The notes beneath the pieces are model-generated. The model did no database searches. It was not told the DNA's origin and was given only the letters and a program-made list of their open reading frames with translations. Shown in pieces: positions 55,837 through 64,000 of a stretch of 64,000 nt of DNA (position 1 is the first letter of the stretch; each line of letters opens with the position of its first letter). This DNA comes from DASSUW01 sp963844205 (lineage in GTDB: Bacteria; Actinomycetota; Thermoleophilia; Solirubrobacterales; Solirubrobacteraceae). The translations under genes were made by a program, and so were the position numbers. The stretch lies in the NCBI GenBank assembly GCA_963844205.1, contig CAWJNK010000012.1:496001-560000 (forward strand), in the 5' to 3' direction.

Positions 55837-57021
55837 GTGGTAGGGCACAGGACGGGTAACGTCGCGGACGTGGCGTTGTCTGATCGCGACGAGCTGGTGT
55901 TGGGCCTCCTGGGGGCTCCGGGGTGGCCTACGGAGGTCGCCGACGCGCTCGCTGAAGACCTGCCCGGGCTGCTCGCGGACCGCGTGACCGACGCGGTCTC
56001 GTGGCGAGTCCCAGTCCGGACCGACCCCGCGGTGGCGGACATGGGTCACGGCGTCGAGGCCATCGACCTCGCGCGTGCGCGCTTGCTCCGCGAGGGCTGG
56101 GATATGGCCGTCTGTATCACTGACGCTCCGTTGCGCATCGGAACACGTCCTGTCGTCGCGGACGCCAGTGCCACGCATGGGGTGGCACTGATCTCGCTGC
56201 CCGCGCTTGGGGCGGTACAGACTCGCCGTCGCGCGCGCGACGCGGTCATCCGCCTCGTCGACGGACTGGTCGGCGAGAGCCTCGAGCTCGGCGAGCGTGG
56301 CCCGAGGCGACGCGCGCGGGTCAGCCATCGGATCGCCTCTTTGGCGGCACCGATCCGCGCGGTCGAACCGCCGGACGACGACGTCGATCTCCGCTTCGTC
56401 GCTGCGGTGGTGCGCGGGAACGTGCGGCTGTTGGCCGGCATGGTCCGCGCCAACAGGCCCTGGCGCCTGATCGTTCGACTCTCGCGGGCGCTGGCGGCCG
56501 CCGCAGCGGCGGTCGTCTTCGCGCTCGTTACCTCGGACCTTTGGGCGCTGGCGGATGCCCTGAGTTGGCTTCGCCTGCTTGTCCTCACCGTGCTGTCGGT
56601 CGGCGCGACCGTCCTCTGGCTGGTCGTCTCGCACCGCCTGTGGGAGGCGCGGCAGGGGCGAGGGAGCCGTCAGCAGACAGTCCTTTTCAATGCGGCTACG
56701 ACGCTGACGCTGCTACTCGGAGCCGCATCGCTGTATGCGGCGCTGTTTGCGCTCACCATCGGGGCAGCTGCAGTGGTAGTAGACGCCGGGGTGCTGGGGG
56801 AGGCACTCGGTCACGACGCCGACGTCGGCGACTACGCGGCCCTGGCCTGGATGGCAAGCTCGCTCGCCACGATCGCGGGTGGGCTGGGCGCCGGCCTTGA
56901 GAGCGACGAAGCCGTGCGGGAGGCCGCTTACGGCTACCGCGTCGAGCGAGCCAGCGAGCGCGACAGCGGGAGCATCGAGTCCGCGGTAGGCGAGTCCAAC
57001 AGACAAGGGTTCGTGGCGTAG
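55837..57021 (+). CDS. Membrane protein of unknown function next to the Hsp100 gene
   Basis: 394 residues. The N-terminal 200 residues are soluble (LSDRDELVLGLLGAPGWPTEVADALAEDLPG; LREGWDMAVCITDAPLRIGTRPVVADAS). Four membrane helices follow (about 210-350; AAAAVVFALVTSDLWAL, LLVLTVLSVGATVLWLVV, TLTLLLGAASLYAALFALTIG, MASSLATIAGGLGAGL). Similar proteins are widespread in actinobacteria without a known role. GTG 55837 is the first start; GTG 55870 (ALSDRDELV) is also plausible. It ends 61 bp before the ATPase gene and is likely co-transcribed with it. Confidence 0.8.
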   Translation: MVGHRTGNVADVALSDRDELVLGLLGAPGWPTEVADALAEDLPGLLADRVTDAVSWRVPVRTDPAVADMGHGVEAIDLARARLLREGWDMAVCITDAPLRIGTRPVVADASATHGVALISLPALGAVQTRRRARDAVIRLVDGLVGESLELGERGPRRRARVSHRIASLAAPIRAVEPPDDDVDLRFVAAVVRGNVRLLAGMVRANRPWRLIVRLSRALAAAAAAVVFALVTSDLWALADALSWLRLLVLTVLSVGATVLWLVVSHRLWEARQGRGSRQQTVLFNAATTLTLLLGAASLYAALFALTIGAAAVVVDAGVLGEALGHDADVGDYAALAWMASSLATIAGGLGAGLESDEAVREAAYGYRVERASERDSGSIESAVGESNRQGFVA

Positions 57022-57082
57022 GTTCCGGGTAGGCACGGATGGGCCGATTCACGGCACCAAACGTGCGCGCCAGGAGGTTTGA

Positions 57083-59666
57083 CATGGCGACGAATGATCC
57101 TTTCGGCGACTTTCGGCGCCGCCGGAGTAGCCTGTTCGACGAGTTCTTCTCGGAGTTCTTCGACCGGCCATTCGGCATCGAGGGGCCCACGAGCCCTACC
57201 GGTACGCGAACCTCCGCGCCACCCGCGCGCCGGGCAGTCGAGCAGGTCGACATCACGCAGTTCTTCTCGGATGCGACGCGTGAGCTTCTACAGCGCGCGG
57301 CGCAGCTGGCGCTCGACTGGGGCTCCCTCGATCTCGATACCGAGCACCTGCTGTGGGCGGCGATGCAGGACGACCTGGTCGCGCAGATCGTCCGCCACGC
57401 CGACGGTGATCCCGCCGCGATCGCGGCGCAGGTCGAAGACGAGGCGGAGCGCGGGGGACGGACGGACGTGGCGCCGTCGCTCTCGCCCGAGGCCAAGGCC
57501 GCGCTGCTCCGGGCGTACGACGAGATGCGTGAGCTGAACTCGTCGTATCTCGGACCCGAGCACGTGCTGCTGGCGCTGGCGCGGGACACGGAGTCGGACG
57601 CCGGGCGTCTGCTGGCGCGCTTTGGCCTATCGCACACGGCGCTCCGCGGAGCCGTGATCCGCGGCGTCACGCAAACTGACGAGGGCGGAAGGCGCGCCAG
57701 CCAGACGAAGACGCTCGACGAGTACAGCCGTGACCTCACCGAAGCGGCCCGCCAGGGCAAGCTGGATCCGGTGATCGGGCGCGCCGACGAGATCGAAGAG
57801 ACAATCGAGATCCTCTCCCGGCGCACGAAGAACAACCCTGTGCTGATCGGCGACCCCGGCGTGGGAAAGACGGCGATCGCGGAGGGCATCGCCCAGCGGA
57901 TCGTCAACGATGAGGTGCCTGAGACGCTCGCCGGCAAGCGGCTGGTGGTCCTCGACCTGGCCGGCATGGTCGCGGGCACGAAGTACCGCGGCGAGTTCGA
58001 GGACCGCCTTAAGTCGGTGATCGATGAGGTGACCGACCACGGCGACGACCTCATCCTGTTCATCGACGAGCTCCACACGGTCGTGGGAGCGGGGGCGGCC
58101 GAAGGCTCGATGGACGCTTCCAACATGTTGAAGCCGGCGCTGGCCCGCGGCGACCTTCGCGTGATCGGCGCCACGACGGTCGACGAGTACCGGCGCAACA
58201 TCGAGAAGGACGCCGCGCTCGAGCGCCGCTTCCAGCCCGTGCTGATCGACGAGCCGTCGGTCGAGGAGACGATCGAGATCCTGAACGGACTGCGCGACCG
58301 CTACGAGGCGTACCACCGCGTCCGGATCAGCCCGGAGGCCCTGGTGGCGGCGGCGGAGCTGTCGGACCGCTACATCACGGACCGCTTCCTCCCGGACAAG
58401 GCGATCGACCTGATCGACCAGGGCGCGGCGCGGGTGCGTCTCCGCGCGAAGACCAAGCCGGCGGACCGCCGCGCGCTCGAGGAGGACATGGCGCGCCACG
58501 AGCGCGAGCGCGATCAGGCCGTCGCGGCGGAGGACTACGAGCGGGCGAACACGCTGAAGGGGCAGATCGAGGAGCTACGCGAGGGGCTGGACGAGAGCCG
58601 CTCCGGCGGACGCGAGCGTGCCGCCGAGGTGCTCGCCGACGACGTCGCCGAGGTCGTGTCGCGCCGGACCGGAATCCCGGTCGCACAGCTGACCCAGGAG
58701 GAGCGCGAGCGGCTGCTCGGTCTCGAGGCGCAGATCCACGAGCGCGTGGTCGGGCAGGACGAGGCCGTCGGGGCGGTCGCCCGCGCGGTGCGGCGCGCGC
58801 GCGCCGGGCTCGGCGATCCGAACCGGCCGGTCGGCTCGTTCCTCTTCCTCGGGCCAACCGGCGTCGGCAAGACCGAGCTCGCGCGGGCGCTCGCCGAAAC
58901 GCTGTTCGGCGACGAGGACGCGATGGTCCGGTTCGACATGAGCGAGTTCCAGGAGCGCCACACCGTGTCGCGCCTGGTCGGCGCGCCGCCCGGCTACGTC
59001 GGCTACGAGGATGCCGGTCAGCTCACCGAGACCGTGCGCCGGCGTCCCTACTCGGTGCTGCTGCTCGACGAGATCGAGAAGGCGCATGCCGATGTCTTCA
59101 ACATCCTCCTGCAGCTGCTCGATGACGGACGTCTCACGGACGGTCAGGGCCGCACCGTCGACTTCCGGCACACGGTCGTGATCATGACCTCAAACCTGGG
59201 GGCCGACCGCATCCAGGCGCACGCGCGGCGCAACGAGTCGTTCGAGGAGCTCAAGGACGAGCTGATGGACATGCTGCGGCAGAGCTTCAGGCCCGAGCTG
59301 CTCAACCGGATCGACGAGATCATCGTGTTCCGCTCGCTTGACCGAGATCAGCTCATGCAGATCACGCGGCTGCTGCTCGACCGGGTCGCCCGGCGAATGC
59401 GTGCCCAGGGCGTGGAGCTTGAGGTGTCGGACGAGGCGGTCCAGTACCTGGCCAACGCCGGCTTCGACCCACAGTACGGGGCGCGTCCGCTGCGGAGAGC
59501 CATCCAGCGGCTGTTGGAGGACGAGCTCTCGGAACGGCTGCTCGCGGGCGAGATCGAGCCCGGCCAGCGCGTGCGGGTCGACCTGCGCGACGGCCGGCTC
59601 AACGTCGAGACGGTGCCCGAAGCGGAGGCGGTAGGCGAGGCGTCGGAAACCGGAGCCCGCGCCTGA
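57083..59666 (+). CDS. Stand-alone Hsp100/Clp ATPase without a visible ClpP loop
   Basis: 860 residues. After an unusual N-terminal leader (MATNDPFGDFRRRRSSLFDEFFSEFFDRP) come Clp_N repeats, the first AAA+ domain (GDPGVGKTAIAEG; FIDELHTVVGAGA), a short UVR-like middle region (DYERANTLKGQIEEL) and the second AAA+ domain (GPTGVGKTEL; LLLDEIEKAH; RPELLNRIDE). Where ClpC has the LGF ClpP-binding loop this protein reads LGADRIQAHARRNESFEEL, so it probably acts as a disaggregase or with an unknown partner rather than ClpP. AGGAGG at 57071-57076 fixes the start. Cargo of element 2. Confidence 0.92.
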
Positions 59667-60063
59667 CGAGCCGACCGCACCTGTGCCGTCGGGCCGCGGC
59701 GCCTGAGTCATCGGTTGCCGAGGCGACTGCCGACTCCGAGAACGCCACGCGATTCGGGAGGGTCCGAGCAGAGAGAGAGAGATGATCTCCATTCTCTGAC
59801 GACATCTCCGCCGGAACGAGTCGGGTACACCCGCATGACCACACGGCACCGGGCACGTCACGCGCGGGTCCTCCACAACCCGCCGGTGAGCAGGTACTTT
59901 GTGTCTGTCCATGCCCGCGACGGCTCCCACGTTTCGGGCCCGGCAAACGCTCGTAATGAAGGGGTCGTCGGTTCGAGTCCGGCCGTCGGCTCTCCGCGGA
60001 AACCGCGCTACGGCGCGGAATCCCTCGCCGGGACTGTCGACCTCGAGCCGGTCCTCTGCGCGG
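59667..60063. other. Gene-free region between the Hsp100 gene and the kinase
   Basis: About 400 bp holding tRNA fragment C (59950-59991) and just after it a small hairpin (CCGCGC-TACG-GCGCGG, about 60003-60018). A purine tract AGAGAGAGAGAG lies near 59768. No coding potential seen on either strand. Confidence 0.6.
59950..59991 (+). repeat. Diverged copy of the tRNA-Thr 3' half (att-like site C)
   Basis: 42 bp, 41 matching the tRNA 3' half; the single difference (C to T) breaks a T-stem pair (GTCGG against GCCGG). The match ends at GGCT. Confidence 0.93.
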
Positions 60064-63000
60064 CTAGCCAGCGGAGAGCGGCAGCGTGGCGGCCACGAGC
60101 GTGCCGCCGCCGGCGGGGCTCTCGATCTCGAGCCGCCCGCCGAGCGTCGTCACCCTGTCGCGCATCCCCAGCAGCCCATGACCGTCGGGGTCGGCACCTC
60201 CGGCGCCGTCGTCGCGTACCTCGATGCGCAGCGTCCCGTGCTCGAGGGACGCCGTGACCTCGGCGCGTCCGGCGTGCGAGTGCTTCACGACGTTCGTCAG
60301 CGCCTCGGCCACGATGAAGTACGCGCTGGCCTCGATCTCGGCCGGGAGCCGCTCAGCCGGGACATCGACCTCAACCGGCAGGTTGAGCCGTTCCACCACC
60401 GCGTCGACGCCGGCCCGGATCCCACCGTGGGTGAGCACTCGGGGCAGGATCCCGTGCGCGAGCTCGCGCAGCTCGCGGTTGCCCTGCTCCGCCTGTACGA
60501 GCGCCTCGCTGAGGAGCGGCTCGGCATTTGCGTCTGCGTCCCGGAACGCTTGCCGAGCCAGCTTGAGCGTCACGATCGTATGCACCAGCCGCTGCTGCGC
60601 GCCGTCATGCAGGTCCCGCACCACCCGGCGGCGAGCCTCGTCTCCGGCGGTGAGCACGCGCGACCGCGAGGAGATCAGCTGATCACGGCTGTCGGCGTTC
60701 GCGATCGCGGTGTCGAGCAGTCGCGCGAACTTGGCCATGCGCTCCTCGGTGTCGTCCGGCGGCGACCGCTCGCCGCCCCAGCTCGTCACGATCAAGCCCC
60801 AGAGCCGCCCGTCGACGACGATCGGCGCACCGACGGCCGAGCTGACGTCCCGCCCTTCGACCGCATGGGCAAGATCCGCGATCGGACCGCGCACTCGCTG
60901 GTAATTCCCGATCCGGGCGGGCCGCCCGGTGCGCCGGACCATCGCGGTCACGTTCTCTCCCACGTGACTGACGCGCGTCCCCGGCGACACCCCGGGCGCA
61001 TGCAGTACGCGACCCGCGACCACGGTTACCTCTTCGTCCGCCTCGTAACGGAGCAACATCGCCCCGTCGGCGCCGAGCGCCCGCATCATCTCCGCGGCCA
61101 CCGCGTCCAGCACCACGCTCGGCGAGGCGCCTTCCGCGACGAGCGTCGCCACCCGCCGCAGCGCCGCCTGCTCGTCGGCGAGCACCTGACGCGCCTCGCG
61201 CGACTGGGCGTTCGAGATCGCGGTACCGACCAACTCGGTGAACTCGGCCAACCGGTGCTCCGTGTGCGACGGCAGCGGGCGGCCGAGGGACGCGACCGTG
61301 ATGGTCCCCCACAGCGCACCGTCGACGACGATCGGGCTCGCGAGCCCGGAGCAGATCCCCTCAGCCCGCACCGGCTCGGGCATGGACGCTGCCGACGGAT
61401 CGTCGGTGTCGAAACGCGCGGCGCGTCCGGTTGTCTGGACTGCGGCGATCACATAGTCAGGATCGGGCGTGAACGAGATGCCTGGGGTCCGCAGCGCGTT
61501 GTGACCCCCGACGACCGTCGCAGTCCCGTCGCCCGCGAACCTGACGATCGCCGCTCTGTCGCAGGCCAGAAGCTCAGCGGCCTCATGCGCCACGGCATCG
61601 AACAGTTCATCCGCGGGGGCGTCCTGCGCGACCAGCGTCGCCACCCGCCGCAGCGCGGCCTGCTCGGCGGCGAGCCGCTCCACCTCCGCGCGCGACCCGG
61701 CGTTGGCGATCGCGGTGGCGACCAGGTCGGCGAACCGCGCGATGTGGCTCTCGGTCTCGGGCGGGCACGGCTCCGCACCGAACCTCGCCGCGACAATGGC
61801 GCCCCAGATGCCTCCACCGACCACGATCGGATAACCGACGGCCGAGCCGATCCCGTGATCACGGGCTCCCTCGGCCGTAGGCTCGCCGACGGCGGAGTAG
61901 TCATCGATCCGGCGCGGGCGTCGTTCGCGAAGCACGAACGCAAGGACGCCGTCGCCGTCCGCCGGCACGGGCGTGCCGACCGGGAAGCGGGCCGACATCC
62001 CGGCGCCCCAGGCGGCGACGGTGCTCGCAGTCCGGTCGCCCTCGTCCCGGAGCAGTGCGCACTCGACCTCTCCGAGCACGTTCGCCGCCTCCTCGGCGAC
62101 CTTGGCGAAGACTTCCGCAGGCGAGGCTTCCTTCGCGACCAACGTCGCGACCCGCCGCAGCGCGGCCTGCTCCTCCCCGAGCCGGTCCGCCCTCTCGCGC
62201 GATTCCGCGTTGGCGATCGCGGTGCCGACCAAGTCGGTGAACTGCGCAATCCGCGACTCGGTGTCCGGCGGCAGTGGCCGGCTCTGCTTGGAGTGGATGG
62301 CCAGGGCGCCCCACAATCGGCCCTCCACCACGATCGGGCAACCGACCGACGAGCTCACGCCGAACGTGTTGCGGACGACCTCGGCGAACGGACCAGGAAC
62401 GCTCGTCCAGTCCTCGACTCGAGTAGCCGCACGGCTCTCGAGAATCAGCCACGCGGGGTCACCTGGCTCGACCTGCCAGCGTTCTGGTACCGGCGGGTGC
62501 TCGCCGACGGCCGCCCACGTCGCCACGGCGGTGACCGTCCCATCCTCCTCGTAGCGGATCATCCCGCCGAGGTCGGCACCGAGCAGAACGCCGACCTCGC
62601 ACGCGACCGCGTCGAACAGCTCCCTCGACGCGACGTCCTCAGCAACAAGCGTTGCCACCCGCCGCAGCGCCGCTTGCTCCTCCGCGAGGCGCTGCACGTG
62701 GCCCCTCGCGTCCGCATTGGCGATCGCCGTCCCGACGAGCTCTGTGAATGCCATCAGTCGCGACTCTGTGTCGGGTGCGAGCTGTGACTGCGTCGAGGCG
62801 ACGACGAGCTTCCCCCACACCTGGTTCTCGACGACGATCGGGCTCCCAACAGCGGAGCGGACCTTGAGCGTCCGGTCCGCGCCGGTGACGGCGGCGGGGA
62901 TCTCATGCCATTCATCGACCCGCGCGGGCCGCCCGGTGTCGCGAATCGTCTTAGACAGGCCGGGGGAGTCCCGCGACACGCGCCCCGCCGTGTCCGGAGC

Positions 63001-63732
63001 CTCGCCGCTAGCGCTCCACGCGGGGAAGTGCGTGACGATGTCGTCGGGGTCGTAACGAGAGATGCCCGCCAGGTCGGTGCCGAGCAGCCGGCCGACCTCC
63101 TCACCAACTGCCCGGAAGAGCTCGTCGGGCGCCACGTCGTGCGCGACAAGCGTCGCGACGCGCCGCAAGGCAGCCTGCTCCTCCGCGAGTCGGGTCACCT
63201 CCTCCTGGGACTCGGAATTCGCGATCGCCGTTGCGAGCAGCTCCGTGAACTCGGTCAGACGCACCTCGGTGTCCGCCGGGAGCGCGGACTCGGTCGCCGA
63301 GACGACCATCGCCCCCCACATACGCCCTGCCACGACGATCGGAACCACCACGGTCGAGCGGATGCCGACTCGGCGGACGTACTCGGCGATCTCGCCCTCC
63401 GTGCCCGAGTAGTCCTCGAGCCGTGCGGGCTTGCCCTTGGCGTGCAGCTGCGCCAAGGCGCCTGTCCCCTCGAGCGGCCAGCGCTTGTCGCTCGGGAACA
63501 CGACGCCGCGCTCGGCGTAGCTCGCGCGCTGCACGACGGTGCCTTCGTCCTCGAACCGCACGACGCTTGCGAACGGCACCCCAAGCACGTGCGCGACCTG
63601 CTCGGCGACAACGGCGAACAGCCTCGACGGCTCGGCGCCCTGGGCCACCAGCGTCGCCACTCGGCGAAGCGCCGTCTGCTCCTCGGCAAGGCGGGCGGGC
63701 TCGACTCCATCGCTCGCGTGCGTGTGCGTCAC
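60064..63732 (-). CDS. Histidine kinase with six tandem GAF domains
   Basis: 1222 residues. Six GAF domains, each introduced by the linker LA-EEQ-ALRRVATLVA (six copies, about every 165-170 residues), then a HisKA_3 dimerisation helix with the phosphoacceptor histidine (RRRVVRDLHDGAQQRLVHT) and a NarL-type HATPase domain (ALTNVVKHSHAGRAEV; DDGAGGADPDGHGLLGMRDRV). No membrane helices, so cytoplasmic. The domains are similar enough to have arisen by repeated duplication. No response regulator lies next to it in the window. ATG 63732 is the first start in frame. Confidence 0.93.
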   Translation of the reverse strand: MTHTHASDGVEPARLAEEQTALRRVATLVAQGAEPSRLFAVVAEQVAHVLGVPFASVVRFEDEGTVVQRASYAERGVVFPSDKRWPLEGTGALAQLHAKGKPARLEDYSGTEGEIAEYVRRVGIRSTVVVPIVVAGRMWGAMVVSATESALPADTEVRLTEFTELLATAIANSESQEEVTRLAEEQAALRRVATLVAHDVAPDELFRAVGEEVGRLLGTDLAGISRYDPDDIVTHFPAWSASGEAPDTAGRVSRDSPGLSKTIRDTGRPARVDEWHEIPAAVTGADRTLKVRSAVGSPIVVENQVWGKLVVASTQSQLAPDTESRLMAFTELVGTAIANADARGHVQRLAEEQAALRRVATLVAEDVASRELFDAVACEVGVLLGADLGGMIRYEEDGTVTAVATWAAVGEHPPVPERWQVEPGDPAWLILESRAATRVEDWTSVPGPFAEVVRNTFGVSSSVGCPIVVEGRLWGALAIHSKQSRPLPPDTESRIAQFTDLVGTAIANAESRERADRLGEEQAALRRVATLVAKEASPAEVFAKVAEEAANVLGEVECALLRDEGDRTASTVAAWGAGMSARFPVGTPVPADGDGVLAFVLRERRPRRIDDYSAVGEPTAEGARDHGIGSAVGYPIVVGGGIWGAIVAARFGAEPCPPETESHIARFADLVATAIANAGSRAEVERLAAEQAALRRVATLVAQDAPADELFDAVAHEAAELLACDRAAIVRFAGDGTATVVGGHNALRTPGISFTPDPDYVIAAVQTTGRAARFDTDDPSAASMPEPVRAEGICSGLASPIVVDGALWGTITVASLGRPLPSHTEHRLAEFTELVGTAISNAQSREARQVLADEQAALRRVATLVAEGASPSVVLDAVAAEMMRALGADGAMLLRYEADEEVTVVAGRVLHAPGVSPGTRVSHVGENVTAMVRRTGRPARIGNYQRVRGPIADLAHAVEGRDVSSAVGAPIVVDGRLWGLIVTSWGGERSPPDDTEERMAKFARLLDTAIANADSRDQLISSRSRVLTAGDEARRRVVRDLHDGAQQRLVHTIVTLKLARQAFRDADANAEPLLSEALVQAEQGNRELRELAHGILPRVLTHGGIRAGVDAVVERLNLPVEVDVPAERLPAEIEASAYFIVAEALTNVVKHSHAGRAEVTASLEHGTLRIEVRDDGAGGADPDGHGLLGMRDRVTTLGGRLEIESPAGGGTLVAATLPLSAG

Positions 63733-63798
63733 GACCTCTCTGCGTGACCGTAGCCCATACCTTCAGTTCGGGCGACTGAGTGCGACGAGCTGCGTCCA

Positions 63799-64000
63799 CT
63801 ACTCCGTGGCGCCGTGGACGTGCGAGCCGAGCAGTTGCTCGACGGCGTCTGCGGCCGCCGCGGCGCCTCCGGCGTTGCGATAGCTCTCGGCGACTCGGCG
63901 GGCGCCTTCTTGGCAGCGCATCGCGTGCTTCACCGCGGCTCGCAGTCGCTTCGGGCTGAGCCGCCGTGCCGGCAGCCGGGAGCCGGCGTTCGCCTGCTCG
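63799..64000 (-). CDS. C-terminus of a probable MGT/UGT-type glycosyltransferase
   Basis: The minus-strand frame is open from the window edge to TAG at 63799-63801. The readable 66 residues (NAGSRLPARRLSPKRLRAAV, RRVAESYRNAGGAAAAADAVEQLL) match the closing helices of macrolide/UDP-type glycosyltransferases (R-L-x-P-x-x-L-R-x-A-V and A-G-G-A motifs). The rest lies outside the window. The ending would be about 67 bp before the kinase start on the same strand. Acceptor unknown; family call moderate because so little is visible. Confidence 0.55.
   Translation of the reverse strand, partial: EQANAGSRLPARRLSPKRLRAAVKHAMRCQEGARRVAESYRNAGGAAAAADAVEQLLGSHVHGATE

Larger units (their letters stand above)
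55626..59991. mobile_element. Putative integrated element 2 (between tRNA fragments B and C)
   Basis: 4.3-kb segment between two partial copies of the tRNA-Thr 3' end, directly abutting element 1. It carries one membrane-protein gene and one Hsp100-type ATPase, both on the plus strand, and nothing recognisable for mobility. The outer copy has diverged slightly, as expected if this element integrated before element 1. Confidence 0.5.

Overview
The window is very GC-rich DNA with strong third-position GC bias and long stretches of genes that overlap by 1 to 4 bases (ATGA, GTGA or TAATG junctions). Gene content points to a high-GC actinobacterium, most likely of the Thermoleophilia/Solirubrobacterales type: a class II ribonucleotide reductase, actinobacterial regulators, an ECF42-type sigma factor and a fused LivM-LivG ABC subunit. 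The organism is inferred from content and composition; no marker gene settles it.

Bases 1-27,344 hold a large catabolic region. A minus-strand run starts with an M24 peptidase-like gene (start 18,888), passes into a LacI-family repressor and continues through a branched-chain-type ABC importer (binding protein, LivH, fused LivMG, LivF), an EamA transporter, a decarboxylase-type amidohydrolase, an FAD oxidoreductase, a C-C-bond alpha/beta hydrolase, a Gfo/Idh dehydrogenase and a three-subunit molybdenum hydroxylase, ending at 2,965. Facing it are three YtcJ-type amidohydrolases, one of them apparently catalytically dead. To the right lie two AhpD/CMD-like proteins, a TPP-dependent 2-oxoacid dehydrogenase E1 pair, two 3-hydroxyisobutyrate-dehydrogenase-like proteins, a cupin, a 2-keto-4-pentenoate-hydratase-like protein and an Xre-cupin regulator. 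Four promoters carry the same LacI operator (TTGCAAACG[A/T]TTGCA) directly after a recognisable -10 box, so the region reads as one regulon for uptake and breakdown of an unidentified, probably ring-containing, compound.

Bases 27,334-34,081 hold an ECF42 sigma factor with its YCII/DGPF partner and a RibD-C-type reductase behind an ECF42-like promoter, a secreted M14 carboxypeptidase and a DUF1479 dioxygenase. Bases 34,082-36,710 are a small accessory patch: an AAA ATPase cut off just before its P-loop, an AT-rich palindrome and a RES/Xre toxin-antitoxin pair. Bases 36,711-50,530 are core genes: intein-containing nrdJ, galE, tmk, holB, ppk2, a PHP phosphoesterase and a response regulator with a GGDEF-EAL protein.

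At 50,742 lies tRNA-Thr(CGT). Its 3' half, from the anticodon loop to the acceptor end, is repeated at 55,626 and 59,950, framing two consecutive segments of 4.9 and 4.3 kb that look like tandem integrated elements without a visible integrase. Their cargo is a giant repeat surface protein with a gene remnant, then a membrane protein and a stand-alone Hsp100 ATPase. Beyond them are a six-GAF histidine kinase and the C-terminus of a probable glycosyltransferase.

About sixteen single-base frame breaks, mostly in G/C runs, interrupt otherwise well-conserved genes, including nrdJ and galE. I read most of them as sequence errors and annotate those genes across the break.
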